Shown here piece after piece: positions 18,755 through 26,198 of a stretch of DNA of 64,000 nucleotides. The stretch is from Agrobacterium leguminum (lineage in GTDB: Bacteria; Pseudomonadota; Alphaproteobacteria; Rhizobiales; Rhizobiaceae): NCBI RefSeq assembly GCF_015704895.1, contig NZ_JADQWB010000003.1:124001-188000 (forward strand). Reading direction: 5' to 3'. The first letter of the stretch is position 1. Each line of letters opens with the position of its first letter. A program made the translations under genes and the position numbers. The notes under the pieces are model-generated. The model had not been told where the DNA came from and ran no database searches. It worked only from the letters and a program-made list of their open reading frames with translations.

Positions 18755-19281
18755 AGCGGAAACGCCTCTTCAACGATATACGGTCCGCCGCCCACCGATT
18801 CCTTCGACGACATCAGCACGAAACGGCCGACCGTGAAGGGCGAGGTGCGGAAGTTGCCGCGTCCGGAAAGATACTGCACCACATCGTCAACACGGGAGGA
18901 GCGCAACCGCGCCAGCGTGACATGCGGCATGAACTTGCGCGGATCGGGTGGGAGACCGATCCTCTGGCAGATCCGCTCGATTTCCGCCTGAAGCGCATGC
19001 ATTTCCGGCGAGGGAGAAACCCCGGCCCAGATGGAATGCGGTTTCTTGGAACCGAAGGACCCCATACCGGTGAGGCTGAGCTGGAATTCCGGCCTTTCGA
19101 TCCGGTCCAGCCTGTCCACGACCTCATCGGCGGTCCGCCCGTCGATGTCACCGATAAAACGCAGGGTTATGTGATAATTCTCCACATCGATCCACCGGGC
19201 TCCCGGCAGACCACCGCGCAACAATGAGAGGCTCATAGCCGCATTGCGCGGAATTTCGAGGGCGGTAAACAGTCTCGGCAT
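18688..19281 (-). CDS. thpR: RNA 2',3'-cyclic phosphodiesterase (2H family)
   Basis: This 197-residue enzyme opens 2',3'-cyclic phosphate ends of RNA; family members were first named 2'-5' RNA ligases. The paired HxT motifs are H37-I-T39 (NYHITLRF) and H120-V-T122 (PHVTLARL). I take the ATG at 19281 (MPRLFTALEIP), which begins the conserved domain; 15 upstream open codons are unlikely. The last 22 codons overlap the tyrosine phosphatase gene on the other strand. Both proteins have normal family lengths, so the overlap appears real. Confidence 0.92.
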   Translation of the reverse strand: MPRLFTALEIPRNAAMSLSLLRGGLPGARWIDVENYHITLRFIGDIDGRTADEVVDRLDRIERPEFQLSLTGMGSFGSKKPHSIWAGVSPSPEMHALQAEIERICQRIGLPPDPRKFMPHVTLARLRSSRVDDVVQYLSGRGNFRTSPFTVGRFVLMSSKESVGGGPYIVEEAFPLHEARSSSIFSSNDLHPAKSML

Positions 19282-19349
19282 GGCGAGCTCCCCGAATCTC
19301 TTGGCAGAACAAGCATAGCGAATCACGCAATGCAGGCGGGCGCAAGTGC

Positions 19350-20000
19350 TTATTTTTTTTGCGCACCGATTGTCGTGATGAAGCTTTCAACAGCCGGCAA
19401 AGATTTTTCGACCATCATCGCCACACCCTTCGTATTGGGGTGCATCTTGTCGTCCAGCTTCAGCGCATCATCCGTCACCACGCCATCCAGAAAGAAGGGA
19501 TAAAGCGGCAGGTTGTATTTTTCGGCGAGCTTCGGAAAGATTGGATTGAAGCGGCTGGCATAATCATCGCCCATATTCGGCGGCGCCATAATGCCGACCA
19601 GCAACACGGCTATGTTGCGCTTCTGAAAACCGGAAATGATGGTGTCGAGGTTCTTTTCGGTCTGTTCCGGGGGAATTCCGCGCAGAGCGTCATTTGCGCC
19701 GAGTTCCAGAATGACCCCGTCTGTACCATCGGGAACCGACCATTCCGCCCGCGCCAGACCGCCGGAAGAGGTATCGCCGGACACACCGGCATTGGCGATG
19801 GCGACGTTGACGCCCTTGCCCTTTAATGCAGCCTCAAGCTGTGCGGTGTAGCTGTCGGTGGGGGGAAGCTGATAGCCGGCCATCAGGCTGTCGCCGAGTC
19901 CGACCAGCTGCAATGTCCGCTCCTGAGCCATGACAACAGTTGCGGAAAAGGCGGCGGCAAAAATGACGATGAAGTGAAACAGGGCAGCTTTAAATCTCAT
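19350..20000 (-). CDS. Periplasmic SGNH esterase (TesA / arylesterase type)
   Basis: This 216-residue secreted hydrolase begins with a signal peptide ending near VVMAQ at residue 26. SGNH blocks are complete: GDSL with nucleophile S38, the NAGVSGDTS block near 70-78, GAND with N103, and DDKMHPN with D184 and H187. It is equivalent to E. coli TesA (thioesterase I / lysophospholipase L1) and to arylesterases. It is divergent from the YbbA-YbbP genes, an arrangement shared with E. coli. An AGGAAAG site lies before the ATG; a GTG one codon upstream is also possible. Confidence 0.93.
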   Translation of the reverse strand: MRFKAALFHFIVIFAAAFSATVVMAQERTLQLVGLGDSLMAGYQLPPTDSYTAQLEAALKGKGVNVAIANAGVSGDTSSGGLARAEWSVPDGTDGVILELGANDALRGIPPEQTEKNLDTIISGFQKRNIAVLLVGIMAPPNMGDDYASRFNPIFPKLAEKYNLPLYPFFLDGVVTDDALKLDDKMHPNTKGVAMMVEKSLPAVESFITTIGAQKK

Positions 20001-20091
20001 CACGGCTTTCCTAACTTGGTTCCCATTGTCTGAAATACCGACCGCATCGACCGCCAGACCGTTTTCATCACCCTATATAGGAACGAGAATT

Positions 20092-20802
20092 GTGACGAAA
20101 AGCATCATAGAGCTGAAGAAAGCCGACCTCACGCTCGGCAATGCCGCCGCCTCCGTTCACGTTCTCAAGAACATCGATCTTTCAATCGGAGAGAGCGAGG
20201 CGGTTGGTATCGTCGGCCCCTCCGGATCGGGAAAATCGACGCTTCTGATGGTGCTTGCCGGTCTCGAGAGGCTCGATAGCGGTGAAATCATCATCGCAGA
20301 TACGGAACTGCACAAGCTCGGCGAGGACGCGCTGGCGGATTTTCGTGGCCGCAACATTGGCATTGTTTTCCAGTCCTTCCATCTCATCGCCAATATGACG
20401 GCGCTGGAAAATGTCGCCGTTCCGCTCGAACTGGCAAACACCCCGAACCCCTTCGAGATCGCCAGACGCGAGCTCGTCGCCGTCGGTCTCGGCGAACGCC
20501 TCAACCACTATCCCGGCCAGCTCTCCGGCGGCGAACAGCAGCGTGTCGCCATCGCCCGCGCGCTTGCCCCCTCACCGGCCGTGCTGATTGCTGACGAACC
20601 GACCGGCAATCTCGATACCGATACCGGCAGGCAGATCGCCGATCTTCTCTTTGCCAAACAGGCCGAACGCGGCATGACGATGATCCTCGTCACCCACGAT
20701 CCGTCGCTTGCCGCCCGGTGCTCACGCCAGATCAAGGTGCGCTCCGGCGAGATAGAGGGCGACAGCGCCACCTCCCATATGGCGCGGGCGGTGTCGGCAT
20801 GA
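20092..20802 (+). CDS. ybbA: ABC transporter ATP-binding protein, YbbA type
   Basis: This 236-residue ATPase of the MacB/LolD-like group has Walker A GPSGSGKST at 42-50, signature LSGGEQQR near 144 and Walker B VLIADEPTGNLD. The latter is characteristic of type VII (mechanotransmitting) ABC systems. I choose the GTG at 20092, which has GGAACGAG just upstream; a TTG at 20026 would add 22 non-conserved residues and overlap the promoter zone. Its stop overlaps the start of the large permease gene (ATGA), so both subunits are made together. Proposed roles for YbbAP include extracting lipids or hydrophobic compounds together with TesA. Confidence 0.9.
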   Translation: MTKSIIELKKADLTLGNAAASVHVLKNIDLSIGESEAVGIVGPSGSGKSTLLMVLAGLERLDSGEIIIADTELHKLGEDALADFRGRNIGIVFQSFHLIANMTALENVAVPLELANTPNPFEIARRELVAVGLGERLNHYPGQLSGGEQQRVAIARALAPSPAVLIADEPTGNLDTDTGRQIADLLFAKQAERGMTMILVTHDPSLAARCSRQIKVRSGEIEGDSATSHMARAVSA

Positions 20803-23360
20803 CCGGATCCATTATCCCGTCTCTTGCCAATATCAGAAACGCCGCAAGGCTCGCGCGGCGCGAAATTCGCGGCGGGTTACGCGGCTTTTACATTTTCCTC
20901 GCCTGCATCGCGCTTGGAACCGGCGCCATCGCCGCCGTCAACTCCGTCTCGCGCGCGGTCACCAGCGCCATCGCCACGGAAGGTCAGTCCATATTGGCAG
21001 GCGATGTGCGTTTCGAACTGCGCAACAGGGAAGCGACACAGGAAGAGAGGGCCTATCTAGACAGCCTCGGCACCGTCGCGGTTTCCACCGGGCTGCGCTC
21101 CATGGCGCGCCTCGCCGACGGGTCCGAACAGACCCTGACGGAAGTGAAGGCTATCGATGGCGCTTACCCGCTCTATAGCACCTTCGTTGCCGAGCCGAAC
21201 CGACCGCTGAGCGAGCTTCTGGCCGGAAACGGCGACACCTATGGCGCCATTGCCGCGCCGCTTCTGCTGGAACGGCTCGGCGTCAAGGTCGGTGATGAAA
21301 TCCTGCTCGGCAATGTGAAGCTGAAACTGACCGGCACCGTGGTCGACGAGCCGGATGCTCTCTCCGACGGTTTCGGTTTTGCTCCACGACTGATGGTCAG
21401 CCGCGACGCCCTTTTCGCCTCGGGCCTCGTTCAGAACGGCAGTCTGGTCGAGCATGCCTACAAGATCAGGCTGAACGATCCTTCGGCACGGTCAACGATG
21501 ACCGATGTGGCCAACAAGGCCTTTCCCGATGCCGGCTGGTCCATCCGCACCAGTGACCGGGCGGCCCCATCACTCACCGAAAACGTCAATCGCTTCTCGC
21601 AATTCCTGACGCTGGTAGGCCTCACCGCCCTCATCGTCGGCGGTGTCGGCGTTGCCAATGCCGTTCGCGCGTTTCTGGATTCCAAGCGCACCACCATCGC
21701 CTCGCTGAAATGCCTGGGGGCGCCGGCCTCGGTGGTCACCATGACCTATCTCTTCCAGATCGCCTTCATTGCCGCCGTCGGCATTGTCATCGGCCTCGTG
21801 GTCGGCGCCGTCGCGCCCCTCATCGCCATGCGGTTTCTGGAGGGCGTGTTGCCCGTGCCGGAAGAGCTTGCCTTCTATCCCGGCGCTCTCGGCCTCGCCG
21901 CCCTGTTCGGCCTCCTGACGACGCTCGCCTTCGCCATCGTGCCGCTCGGCCAGGCGCGCGAAGTGCCGGCAACGGCGCTTTTCCGCGAACAGGGTTTCGA
22001 GGAGGGCAGCTGGCCGTCCTGGCCCTATCTGGCCGCAACCGGCCTGCTTCTGGCGGCGCTCGCCGCCCTTGCCATCCTCTCGGCGGAAGACCGCTTCATC
22101 GCCTCGGTCTTCCTCGCGGCCATCGCTTTTGCCTTTGTGGTGCTGCGGCTCGTTGCCTCCGGCGTGAAAGCCATCGCCAAGCGCAGTCCGCGCGTTCATT
22201 CGGCTGCGCTCAGGCTGGCGATCGGCAATATTCACCGGCCGGGTGCGCTCACCCCCTCGGTCGTCCTCTCCCTCGGCCTTGGCCTGACCCTGCTCGTGAC
22301 GCTCACGCTGATTGACGGCAATCTGCGCCGCGAACTGACGGACAGCCTGCCGGACCGCGCACCGAATTTCTTCTTCGTGGATATTCAGGGCAGCGAACTT
22401 CAGGGCTTCCGCAACCTTCTGAAACGGGAAGCGCCGGAAGGCGCGCTGACCGAAGTGCCGATGCTGCGCGGCCGCATCCTGGCGCTCAACGGCGAGGACG
22501 TCACGAAGATGGAGGTGCCTCCGGCCGGGCGCTGGGTGCTGCGCGGCGACCGGGGTATCACCTATTCGCAAGATATCCCCGAAAACGCGACTCTCACAGA
22601 AGGAAGCTGGTGGGGACCGGACTATAGCGGCGAGCCGCTGGTCTCCTTCGCGGCCGAGGAAGCCGGAGAACTGGGTCTCAAGATTGGCGACACGGTGACC
22701 GTCAACGTGCTCGGCCGCAGCATAACGGCAAGGATCGCCAATCTGCGCAATGTCGAATGGGAATCCCTGTCGATCAATTTCGTCATGGTGTTTTCGCCAA
22801 ACACCTTCCGCGGCGCGCCGCATGCATGGCTGGCGACACTCGCCGACCCTTCGGCAACCGCCGCCGACGAAGGCCGTATCCTGCGCGCTGTCACCAACGC
22901 CTATCCGACGATCACCAGCGTGCGCGTGAAGGATGCGCTCGACGTCGTCAACCGGCTCGTCGGCCAGCTTGCCACCGCCATTCGCGCCGCTGCCGCCGTT
23001 GCCCTCATCGCCTCCGTCCTGGTTCTCGCCGGCGCTCTTGCCGCCGGAAACCGCGCCCGTACCCATGACGCGGTTATCCTGAAAACGCTGGGCGGCACAC
23101 GAAACCTGCTCATCCGCGCCTTCTCCTACGAATATATGATGCTCGGCCTCGCCACCGCCGTCTTCGCACTTTTCGCCGGCGGCGTCTCCGCATGGTTCGT
23201 GATCGCCCGCATCATGAAGCTGCCCTCCAGCTTCCTGCCGGATGTGGCGATCGGCACCCTCGTCGTCGCCCTCGTCATGACGGTGGGCATCGGCCTCATC
23301 GGCACATGGCGGATTCTCGGGCAGAAAGCGGCTCCGGTTCTCCGGCAGGCAGGTGAATGA
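20799..23360 (+). CDS. ybbP: FtsX-like ABC permease, YbbP type
   Basis: This 853-residue inner-membrane protein has an N-terminal membrane helix (about 22-45), a long periplasmic region and two FtsX-like membrane modules. The modules lie near residues 265-400 and at the C-terminus (about 735-850), with a further helix pair near 475. The RTTIASLKCLGAPASVV and THDAVILKTLGGTRNLLI segments are the coupling-helix regions of each module. It pairs with the upstream ATPase through the four-base overlap. Together with the divergent SGNH esterase this reproduces the tesA-ybbA-ybbP locus. The substrate is not established. Confidence 0.9.
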   Translation: MTGSIIPSLANIRNAARLARREIRGGLRGFYIFLACIALGTGAIAAVNSVSRAVTSAIATEGQSILAGDVRFELRNREATQEERAYLDSLGTVAVSTGLRSMARLADGSEQTLTEVKAIDGAYPLYSTFVAEPNRPLSELLAGNGDTYGAIAAPLLLERLGVKVGDEILLGNVKLKLTGTVVDEPDALSDGFGFAPRLMVSRDALFASGLVQNGSLVEHAYKIRLNDPSARSTMTDVANKAFPDAGWSIRTSDRAAPSLTENVNRFSQFLTLVGLTALIVGGVGVANAVRAFLDSKRTTIASLKCLGAPASVVTMTYLFQIAFIAAVGIVIGLVVGAVAPLIAMRFLEGVLPVPEELAFYPGALGLAALFGLLTTLAFAIVPLGQAREVPATALFREQGFEEGSWPSWPYLAATGLLLAALAALAILSAEDRFIASVFLAAIAFAFVVLRLVASGVKAIAKRSPRVHSAALRLAIGNIHRPGALTPSVVLSLGLGLTLLVTLTLIDGNLRRELTDSLPDRAPNFFFVDIQGSELQGFRNLLKREAPEGALTEVPMLRGRILALNGEDVTKMEVPPAGRWVLRGDRGITYSQDIPENATLTEGSWWGPDYSGEPLVSFAAEEAGELGLKIGDTVTVNVLGRSITARIANLRNVEWESLSINFVMVFSPNTFRGAPHAWLATLADPSATAADEGRILRAVTNAYPTITSVRVKDALDVVNRLVGQLATAIRAAAAVALIASVLVLAGALAAGNRARTHDAVILKTLGGTRNLLIRAFSYEYMMLGLATAVFALFAGGVSAWFVIARIMKLPSSFLPDVAIGTLVVALVMTVGIGLIGTWRILGQKAAPVLRQAGE

Positions 23361-23494
23361 TCGTCGGTTGTGCGCCGCTTAACTTTAACGATTAATTCTT
23401 TGTAATGATCGCCAAAACGTGAGCGCTTTTCGCGCATATGGTGTCTTTTCGACGGGAAAAGGCCTTGTATAGAACACGTTCTGCCATCATATTC

Positions 23495-23567
23495 TTGAGC
23501 AGGCTTGCTGAAGCTCCGCAGCGGCGCCCGGGAGGTATCCCGACACCGTAGCAATCACGGAGCTCAA
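23495..23567 (+). ncRNA. ybhL-type structured 5' leader of the BI-1 gene
   Basis: TTGAGC (23495-23500) pairs with GCTCAA (23562-23567), closing a domain that ends just before the ribosome binding site. Inside are a CGGGAGGTATCCCG hairpin (about 23529-23542) and AGCTCCG (23512-23518), which can instead pair with CGGAGCT (23558-23564). The gene downstream is of the YbhL family. A conserved leader called ybhL was described upstream of such genes in alphaproteobacteria (Corbino and co-workers, 2005; Rfam ybhL), with no known ligand. The identification is by gene context and structure from memory, not by a covariance search. Confidence 0.7.
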
Positions 23568-23578
23568 AAGAGGAAACA

Positions 23579-24361
23579 ATGGCTGACTTCAATAACTACC
23601 AGAACCGCATGGCGCAGAACCGTGCTCAGACTGGTGCGATGATCGATGAAGGTCTTCGCGCCTATATGCTCAAGGTTTATAACCTGATGGCGCTGGCTCT
23701 GGTCATCACCGGCGTTGCAGCGTTCGGCTTTGCCATGCTCGCGACGACAAGTGATCCCGCAGCGGCGGTTGCCACGCTGCCGAACGGCAAGATGCTGACC
23801 TCCCTCGGCGCCCTGGTTTATGCGTCACCGCTGCGCTGGGTCGTTATGCTGGCTCCGCTCGGACTGGTTTTCTTCCTTAGCTTCCGTATTCAGAACATGA
23901 GCGTTTCCGCCGCTCAGACGACCTTCTGGGTTTACGCTGCTCTGATGGGCGTTTCGCTGTCGTCGATCTTCCTGCGATATACTGAAGGAAGCATCGTGCA
24001 GACGTTCTTCGTGACCGCTGCCTCGTTCGGCGCGCTCTCGCTTTACGGTTATACGACGAAGAAGGATCTTTCCGGTTTCGGTTCGTTCCTGATCATGGGT
24101 CTGTTCGGCCTGATCATTGCCTCCATCGTCAATATCTTCCTTGGCTCCGGCGCCCTGCAGTTCGCGATTTCCGCGATCGGCGTGCTGATCTTCGCAGGCC
24201 TGACCGCCTACGACACCCAGAAGATCAAGGAAATGTATTTCGATGCTGACGATGTTGCCGTCGCTGGCCGCAAGGCCATCATGGGCGCACTGACGCTGTA
24301 TCTCGACTTCATCAACCTCTTCACCTTCCTCCTGCAGTTCCTCGGAAACCGCGACGACTAA
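23579..24361 (+). CDS. ybhL: Bax inhibitor-1 family membrane protein (YbhL/YccA)
   Basis: This 260-residue protein has seven hydrophobic segments between about residue 32 and the C-terminus. It carries BI-1 features: the YTxGSIVQTF-type segment (RYTEGSIVQTFFVT), the GLTAYDTQKIKEMY motif near 206-219, and a final LYLDFINLFTFLLQFLG segment. Members act as pH-dependent calcium leak channels or in FtsH-linked quality control. AGAGGAAAC precedes the ATG. The gene has the structured leader described above and its own terminator, so it is a single-gene unit likely controlled after transcription starts. Confidence 0.93.
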   Translation: MADFNNYQNRMAQNRAQTGAMIDEGLRAYMLKVYNLMALALVITGVAAFGFAMLATTSDPAAAVATLPNGKMLTSLGALVYASPLRWVVMLAPLGLVFFLSFRIQNMSVSAAQTTFWVYAALMGVSLSSIFLRYTEGSIVQTFFVTAASFGALSLYGYTTKKDLSGFGSFLIMGLFGLIIASIVNIFLGSGALQFAISAIGVLIFAGLTAYDTQKIKEMYFDADDVAVAGRKAIMGALTLYLDFINLFTFLLQFLGNRDD

Positions 24362-24390
24362 GGTTAAGAGTTGGATTGCCAGACATACGA

Positions 24391-24417
24391 AAGGCGGCCC
24401 TTCGGCCGCCTTTTTAT
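24391..24417. terminator. Intrinsic terminator of the BI-1 gene
   Basis: GGCGGCC (24393-24399) and GGCCGCC (24404-24410) form a stem followed by TTTTTATTT. A residues on the other side may allow it to act on the convergent DUF2794 gene too. Confidence 0.88.
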
Positions 24418-24474
24418 TTGGGAAGATTCTTCACCCTTGTCCCCCAGAGGCGGGCAGTCCGCTTTTGCGAAAGC

Positions 24475-24867
24475 TCACTCGATGAGCTTCAAAACCTTGT
24501 CGAAGACCTTCAGAACCTGCAGCAACTCATGCCCTCGCTTGAGAATGCGGCCATCCGTGTTCACCACGCAGTAGGCGCCCTGTTTCGCAGCCAGCTTGGG
24601 GTTTTTCTCGATCCTGAAAAGCGGCATTTCACCTGAACGCTTGAAGACGGAAAATACCGCCTTTTCCTTGAGGTGATCGATGGCGTAGTCACGCCACTCG
24701 CCCTCTCCCACCATGCGGCCATAGATGCGCAGGATCGCATCCAGCTCGCGGCGGTGAAAGGTGACCGGCAAAGGGTCCTTGTTCTTTTTATATTCGCGGA
24801 GATCGATAACGGTGGAATTGTCACGTGAAGCGGTCTGCACCTGCTGCACATCCGGTTGATCGGTCAT
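24475..24867 (-). CDS. DUF2794 domain protein
   Basis: This 130-residue soluble protein has a conserved centre typical of DUF2794 in alphaproteobacteria: VTFHRRELDAILRIYGRMVG near 35-54, EWRDYAIDHLKEKAVFSVFK, then PLFRIEKNPKLAAKQGAYCV. The polar N-terminus (MTDQPDVQQVQ) looks disordered. No function is known. It is convergent with the BI-1 gene. A dyad-rich 400-base gap lies upstream, and its promoter must be there. Confidence 0.85.
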   Translation of the reverse strand: MTDQPDVQQVQTASRDNSTVIDLREYKKNKDPLPVTFHRRELDAILRIYGRMVGEGEWRDYAIDHLKEKAVFSVFKRSGEMPLFRIEKNPKLAAKQGAYCVVNTDGRILKRGHELLQVLKVFDKVLKLIE

Positions 24868-25267
24868 CCAATACCTCCGATTCCACCCAAATCATCCGTG
24901 CAGTGTGAGCCTGAGAGGGCGAAATTGCAAGTCTTTGCACCGGCATGGCGCACGGGACAGGGAATTCCGGGAAAGGTTCGACAAGCCTTCGATGCGAAGT
25001 GGAACCGGAAGACGGCAGCGCAGAATTGCGCGCGCCGATTCCCCGACGAACGCTGCCAACGGCAAAAGCAGGGGTTAAAAATGGTAACCATTTAGGCAGC
25101 CATTTTCACATGGGCTGCCGTATTTCGGTCAAACCATGGCCCGAATTGGGTGGAATAGTCCTATTGTCAATTGATGCCTAGGCACCAAGATGACCCGGTC
25201 CGGTGCATTGACCCTTTACCCCCAGCCCCCAATGCCCGGACCGGATCTTCCATCGCCCGACAGGCGA
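24868..25267. other. Dyad-rich intergenic region, candidate structured RNA
   Basis: I find no convincing protein gene here. Four symmetrical elements stand out. AAATGGT-A-ACCATTT is at 25079-25093. A GGCAGCC/GGCTGCC hairpin is at 25095-25119. The palindrome TGCCTAGGCA is at 25175-25184. A 14-bp stem with one bulge (CCGGTCCGG, 25195-25203, with CCGGACCGG, 25236-25244, extended by GCATT/AATGC) begins 23 bases past the DUF1223 stop codon. They could be operators for the DUF2794 gene, a 3' end for DUF1223, or an unannotated small RNA. Confidence 0.45.
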
Positions 25268-26008
25268 TCAGGGGTTTTCGTTTCCTAGCAGGATACTTGC
25301 GCCGACGATTGCCGCGGGATCGCCGCCGGCATTGGCCGTCTGCAACAGCACGGCGCAGCCGCCCTTTTTCACCTTGGCCACCACGCTCGCCGGAAGCTTC
25401 ACCGTCATCGGCGAACCATCCCACATGCCGACTGTCTGCACATCATAGACGCTGTGCCAGTAGGACATTTTTTTCCCCTGGTTTTCGCCCTTCTGCACAT
25501 CCACGGTCTGTTCGCGCGTGAAATAGGCGACGACGACATCGGCCTTGCCGCTGCCGGCGCCAATATCGATCTCCACCTCGTCACCGGCAAATTTCGACGA
25601 GACCGGCACGTTCAGTCCCTTGCCCTCGCGCTTGAACGCATCCAGCCTGTCATAGATGCCGCGAACATCGGCACCCTTGACGTGGTCGCGGCCGTTCAGA
25701 ATGGCCTGCGGCGTATAGACCCCGTTGCGGCCGAGCGCGCGCATATAACCATATTGCCGGTCGGTATTTTCCTTCGAGGCGAGCGAATCCGTCCAGCCGA
25801 GATAGTTCCAGTAATCGACATGGTAGGAAAGACCGACGACATCGCCCTTCTGGATCATCTTGCGCAGGGCTTCATCGGCCGGCGGGCAGGATGAGCATCC
25901 CTGCGACGTGAACAATTCGACGACGCCCTTCACGGCCTCCTGCGCCTGCGCGGAGGTGACGAGGAACGTGCCGAGAAGACATATCGACAGGGGAAATTTC
26001 AGCGGCAT
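25268..26008 (-). CDS. DUF1223 family secreted thioredoxin-like protein
   Basis: This 246-residue protein has a signal peptide (MPLKFPLSICLLGTFLVTSA, cleavage near AQA at 23). The mature part opens with VVELFTSQGCSSCPPADE, a thioredoxin-like CxxC motif near 38-41. It continues with HVDYWNYLGWTD and TPQAILNGRDHVKG, all conserved in DUF1223. Members are exported proteins of unknown function, and the CxxC suggests redox or metal chemistry. The start at 26008 has AAAGG upstream; 31 further open codons upstream would spoil the signal peptide. The neighbouring acnA gene is on the same strand but has its own terminator. Confidence 0.88.
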   Translation of the reverse strand: MPLKFPLSICLLGTFLVTSAQAQEAVKGVVELFTSQGCSSCPPADEALRKMIQKGDVVGLSYHVDYWNYLGWTDSLASKENTDRQYGYMRALGRNGVYTPQAILNGRDHVKGADVRGIYDRLDAFKREGKGLNVPVSSKFAGDEVEIDIGAGSGKADVVVAYFTREQTVDVQKGENQGKKMSYWHSVYDVQTVGMWDGSPMTVKLPASVVAKVKKGGCAVLLQTANAGGDPAAIVGASILLGNENP

Positions 26009-26153
26009 TACAAAAACCTTTGTCCGGAAGAGATCCAGACGAATTGATGCGATCAATCCTGCCGGGATGCAAACCGGAAAATAACGTCTATTGCCCTTCA
26101 ATAGAAAGTCACGAAGGGGTGAGCGACAATCACAAAAAAAGAGACGATGAAAT

Positions 26154-26185
26154 GCAAAGACGCCGGGATTTCTCCCGGCGTCTTC
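26154..26185 (-). terminator. Intrinsic terminator of acnA
   Basis: AGACGCCGGGA (26158-26168) and TCCCGGCGTCT (26173-26183) form an 11-bp stem just past the acnA stop. On the minus strand it is followed by TTTGCATTTC. Confidence 0.75.
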
Positions 26186-26198
26186 GATTGTTGAAGCT

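Noticed and set aside
21570-23066. Open frame of 498 codons opposite ybbP
   Set aside because: Antisense shadow with G/E/D/R-rich composition and no recognisable domain.
24945-25181. 78-codon frame in the dyad-rich gap
   Set aside because: It runs through the hairpins and dyads, has no clear ribosome binding site and shows no protein family.
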